Below, piece after piece: positions 61,032-64,000 of a stretch of DNA of 64,000 nt. Every line of letters begins with the position of its first letter. Positions within the stretch are counted from its first letter, which is position 1. The DNA comes from Duganella sp. OV510 (GTDB taxonomy: Bacteria > Pseudomonadota > Gammaproteobacteria > Burkholderiales > Burkholderiaceae_D): positions 310,001 through 374,000 of the forward strand of contig NZ_FNEQ01000002.1 in the NCBI RefSeq assembly GCF_900100205.1. Reading direction: 5' to 3'. Under the pieces are notes generated by a model, which was not told the DNA's origin, searched no databases, and saw only the letters and a list, made by a program, of their open reading frames with translations. The position numbers were made by a program, and so were the translations under genes.

Positions 61032-63329
61032 ATGAAACTGTTGAAACTGTATACGCTTGTACTGCCAGCCTTGCTGGTCACGCTCACCGCCTTCGCCGAG
61101 CCTGTCAAAGATCCGGTCGAATGGGTCAATCCGCTGATGGGCACAGCAAGCAAGCCGGAACTCTCCAACGGCAATACCTATCCCACCATCGCCCTGCCAT
61201 GGGGGATGAATTTCTGGACGCCGCAAACCGGCAAGATGGGCCATGGCTGGACCTATACCTACGACGCCGACAAGCTGCGTGGCTTCAAGCAGACGCACCA
61301 GCCATCGCCATGGATGAATGATTACGGCCAGTTCGCCATCATGCCGGTGACGGGCAAGCTGCGCTTCAATCAGGACGATCGCGCCAGCTGGTTCTCGCAC
61401 AAGGCGGAAGTGGCCAAGCCTTACTACTACAGCGTCTATCTGGCGGACGCCGACGTCACCACCGAAATCACGCCGACCGAACGCGCCGCACAGTTTCGCT
61501 TCACCTGGCCGAAGACCGATGAGGCCTGGGTGGTGGTGGACGCCTACGACAAGGGCTCTTATATCAAGGTGCTGCCGGAGCAGCGCAAGATCGTCGGCTA
61601 CAGCACCCGCTATGCACGCGGCCCGCTGCCGAAGAACTTCAAGAACTACTTCGTCATCTACTTTGACAAGCCATTTACGTCCACCCACATCTGGAGCGGC
61701 GACAAGCTGGTGGAAGGTGTGACCGAACTGGCCAGCGCACACAGTGGCGCGGTGGTCGGCTTCAAGACCGAAAAAGGCGAGAAGGTTGGCATGCGGGTTG
61801 CCTCGTCCTTCATCAGCGAAGAACAGGCGGAGCTGAACCTGAGGCGCGAACTGGCCAGCGACAGCTTCGACACCACCGCGCAAAAGGGCAAGGATATCTG
61901 GAACAAGACGCTGAGCCGCATCAGCGTTGAAGGCGGCAGCGTCGATCAGACGCGCACCTTCTATTCCAGCTTGTACCGCATGCTGTTCTTCCCGAACAAG
62001 CTGTACGAGATCAACGCCAACAACCAGATCGTCCACTGGAGCCCTTACAACGGCGAGATCCTGCCCGGCTATATGTTTGCCGGCACCGGCTTCTGGGACA
62101 CCTTCCGCGCGCTCTATCCCTTCCTCAACCTGATGTACCCGTCGATCAACAAGGAGATGCAGGAAGGCCTGGCCAATGACTTCAAGGAAGGCGGCTGGTT
62201 GCCGGAATGGTCCAGTCCCGGCCTGGCCAATGTCATGATCGGCAATAACTCGGCCTCGGTGGTGGCGGAAGCCTACATCAAGGGCCTGCGCGGCTACGAT
62301 ATCGACACCTTGTGGCAGGCGCTCAAGCACGGCGCCAACAACGAGGGGCCGATGGACGCCGTCGGCCGCAAGGGCGTCAGCTACTATAACGAGCTGGGTT
62401 ACGTGCCCTACGACGTCAAGATCAACGAGAACGCTGCGCGCACGCTGGAATATGCCTACGACGATTTCGCCATCTGGCAGCTGGGCAAAGCGCTGGGCAA
62501 GCCGGAATCGGAAATCGGCATCTACAAGCAGCGCGCCATGAACTACAAGAAGCTGTTCGATCCGGAGTCTGGCCTCATGCGCGGCAAGAACCAGGATGGC
62601 AGCTTCCAGTCGCCATTCAATCCCTTCAAGTGGGGCGATGCTTTCACCGAGGGGAATAGCTGGCACTACACCTGGTCGGTCTTCCAGGACATCAACGGCC
62701 TGATGGAGCTGATGGGCGGGCGCGAAAAGTTCGTCGCCAAGCTGGATCAGGTGTTCACGCTGCCGCCCATCTACGACGAGAGCTATTACGGACAGGTGAT
62801 CCACGAAATCCGCGAAATGCAGATTGCGAACATGGGCCAGTACGCGCACGGCAACCAGCCTATCCAGCACATGATCTACCTGTATGGCTATGCCGGCGCG
62901 CCGTGGAAGACGCAATACTGGGCGCGCGAAACCATGAACCGCATGTACAAGCCGACACCGGACGGCTACTGTGGTGATGAAGACAACGGCCAGACCTCGG
63001 CTTGGTATGTGTTCTCCGCGCTGGGCTTCTATCCGGTCACGCCGGCGGTGCCGCAGTATGTGGTGGGTGCACCGCTGTTCAAGAAAGCCACGCTGCATCT
63101 GGAGAACGGTAACACCATCACCATCAACGCGCCGTCCAACAGCGACGAACGCCGCTACGTGAACACACTGAAGGTGAATGGCAAACCGTATGCCCACAAC
63201 TGGCTCGATCACACCGCGCTGCAAAAAGGCGCGGTACTGGACTTCGACATGCGCGCACAGCCCAACCAGAAGCGCGGCACCGCGCCGGCAGATGCGCCTT
63301 ATTCGATGTCGGCACCATCAGGCGGGTGA
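61032..63329 (+). CDS. Exported GH92-family alpha-mannosidase
   Basis: 765 residues from the ATG at 61032 with a signal peptide (about 1-20, TAFA). GH92 marks: VNPLMGTASKPELSNGNTYPTIALPWGM at the N-terminus, GTGFWDTFRALYPFLN, GGWLPEWSSPG, and YCGDEDNGQTSAWYVFSALGFYPVTP with the catalytic acids. These calcium-dependent enzymes remove alpha-1,2- or other alpha-mannose units from N-glycans or yeast mannan. The link to the alpha-glucan genes upstream is only proximity. No regulator is adjacent. Confidence 0.93.
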   Translation: MKLLKLYTLVLPALLVTLTAFAEPVKDPVEWVNPLMGTASKPELSNGNTYPTIALPWGMNFWTPQTGKMGHGWTYTYDADKLRGFKQTHQPSPWMNDYGQFAIMPVTGKLRFNQDDRASWFSHKAEVAKPYYYSVYLADADVTTEITPTERAAQFRFTWPKTDEAWVVVDAYDKGSYIKVLPEQRKIVGYSTRYARGPLPKNFKNYFVIYFDKPFTSTHIWSGDKLVEGVTELASAHSGAVVGFKTEKGEKVGMRVASSFISEEQAELNLRRELASDSFDTTAQKGKDIWNKTLSRISVEGGSVDQTRTFYSSLYRMLFFPNKLYEINANNQIVHWSPYNGEILPGYMFAGTGFWDTFRALYPFLNLMYPSINKEMQEGLANDFKEGGWLPEWSSPGLANVMIGNNSASVVAEAYIKGLRGYDIDTLWQALKHGANNEGPMDAVGRKGVSYYNELGYVPYDVKINENAARTLEYAYDDFAIWQLGKALGKPESEIGIYKQRAMNYKKLFDPESGLMRGKNQDGSFQSPFNPFKWGDAFTEGNSWHYTWSVFQDINGLMELMGGREKFVAKLDQVFTLPPIYDESYYGQVIHEIREMQIANMGQYAHGNQPIQHMIYLYGYAGAPWKTQYWARETMNRMYKPTPDGYCGDEDNGQTSAWYVFSALGFYPVTPAVPQYVVGAPLFKKATLHLENGNTITINAPSNSDERRYVNTLKVNGKPYAHNWLDHTALQKGAVLDFDMRAQPNQKRGTAPADAPYSMSAPSGG

Positions 63330-63363
63330 CAAAGCTGTCGATTGTAAATTTTTATGAGCATGA

Positions 63364-63379
63364 TTGAAACTGGTTTCAA
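63364..63379. promoter_or_regulatory. LacI-like palindrome TTGAAAC-TG-GTTTCAA
   Basis: Perfect 7-base arms around TG, 35 bases after the GH92 stop and 144 before the GAF gene. The arms match typical LacI-family operators for sugar genes (TGAAACCGGTTTCA type) apart from the central pair. It may belong to the downstream gene or be a relic. Confidence 0.5.
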
Positions 63380-63522
63380 GCGCGCAAATCCGTCTCGTGA
63401 TACCATGTGATTTCCTTGTGGAAATAAAGTTTATATTTTCACCATCCTGAGCCTTATCCCGCTCCCGATCCTCGACAGTGCCCCGCCCCGCATTGCGCCT
63501 GACCTGCTTTACGGACCCGCAT

Positions 63523-64000
63523 ATGCCGACTTCCTGTTTAACTGTCGAGGCACGCCGCCTCGACGCACTGTACAAACTGAATTTGCTGGACACACCCGCC
63601 AGCGAAGCTTTTGATCGCATCACGCGCATGGCAGCCAACCTGTTCAAGCTGCCAATTGCCGCCATCTCGCTGACCGATGCCGATCGCCAGTGGTTCAAGT
63701 CGCGCGTCGGTGTCGAACATGATTCGATTCCGCGCATGCGCGCACCGTGCGGCCAGGTGGCCGACAGCAGCGATGTATTGGTGATCCCCGACCTGGCGCA
63801 GGACGATTATTATCGCAACAGCGTGCTGGCGGAAAAAGGCATCCGCTACTACGCAGGTGCTCCGCTGACCACCACCGACGGCCATTGCCTCGGCGCCATG
63901 TGCGTGCTTGGCACCGAACCGCGCGACACCACGCCCGAGGAACTGACAGCGCTATGCGATCTGGCCGGCATGGTGATGGCGCAGATCGAATTGCAGCACG
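63523..64000 (+). CDS. GAF-domain signalling protein, 3'-truncated by window end
   Basis: The 159 residues visible start MPTSCLTVEARRLDALYKLNLLDT and form a GAF domain: EAFDRITRMAANLFKLPIAAISLTD, QWFKSRVGVEHDSIPR, CGQVADSSDVLVIPDL, and GAPLTTTDGHCLGAMCVLGT. GAF modules of this RxxALxxLxLLDT type usually lead diguanylate cyclases, histidine kinases or phosphodiesterases. The output domain is beyond the window. It is transcribed in the same direction as GH92, 193 bases further on; a LacI-like palindrome lies between. Confidence 0.85.
   Translation, partial: MPTSCLTVEARRLDALYKLNLLDTPASEAFDRITRMAANLFKLPIAAISLTDADRQWFKSRVGVEHDSIPRMRAPCGQVADSSDVLVIPDLAQDDYYRNSVLAEKGIRYYAGAPLTTTDGHCLGAMCVLGTEPRDTTPEELTALCDLAGMVMAQIELQH

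Noticed and set aside
58180-63224. Long minus-strand frames (716 and 756 codons) opposite pullulanase and GH92
   Set aside because: Shadows of strongly supported glycosidase genes.

Overview
The window looks like chromosomal DNA from a GC-rich betaproteobacterium of the order Burkholderiales, most likely the family Oxalobacteraceae (Duganella, Massilia, Janthinobacterium or a relative). The reasons are the aceE-aceF-lpdA operon with lipoyl domains on both AceF and LpdA, the fused glucokinase/RpiR regulator, the small Trp-rich protein family, a 6S RNA gene directly downstream of zapA, and the many TonB receptors and glycoside hydrolases. The genus call is inference. Coding density is high: no gene-free stretch exceeds 300 bases, and the longest gaps are 10782-11047 and 29606-29823. 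No IS element, prophage, CRISPR array, tRNA or rRNA was seen.

Layout. 1-4551: end of a GNAT gene, dsbA, a LysR/PACE efflux pair, an M20 peptidase and a vapBC-like toxin-antitoxin pair. 4602-10781: pyruvate dehydrogenase operon (minus strand). 11048-21769: housekeeping genes (folD, prlC, holC, a branched-chain amino acid binding protein, a cytochrome c, ilvD, lgt, an EVE-domain gene, 6S RNA, zapA and a ZapB-like coiled coil). 22097-37136: a galactoside locus with a GH2 beta-galactosidase, TonB receptor, GbpR-type LysR regulator, SMP-30-like protein, dgoD, GH35 beta-galactosidase and an AraFGH-type ABC importer. 37138-43439: a flavin monooxygenase with an AraC regulator, groES-groEL behind a CIRCE element, an MFS gene and small proteins. 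43469-45886: dgoK-dgoA-lactonase operon, the lower half of the galactonate pathway. 46067-52243: an orphan membrane protein, a PadR/MFS operon, a siderophore receptor, and an HxlR regulator facing a deleted MFS gene. 52226-63329: alpha-glucan region with a glucokinase-RpiR fusion, GH13 alpha-glucosidase, POT transporter, decayed relBE, pullulanase and a GH92 mannosidase. The window ends inside a GAF-domain gene.

How it works together. The galactose genes outline a non-phosphorylative (De Ley-Doudoroff) route. TonB uptake and two beta-galactosidases would supply galactose, the ABC system would import it, SMP-30 enzymes would open the lactone, and DgoD, DgoK and DgoA would yield pyruvate and glyceraldehyde 3-phosphate. 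Galactose dehydrogenase is not in the window. The two gene blocks lie about 8 kb apart but appear tied together by an identical ATAC-N7-GTAT LysR-type site. The alpha-glucan block similarly carries twin GTAGT-N3-ACTAC palindromes in front of the transporter and the pullulanase. Three genes show damage or decay: the MFS gene at 51313 (internal deletion plus frameshift), relE at 57827 (one-base frameshift), and the GNAT gene at the left edge, which is merely cut by the window.
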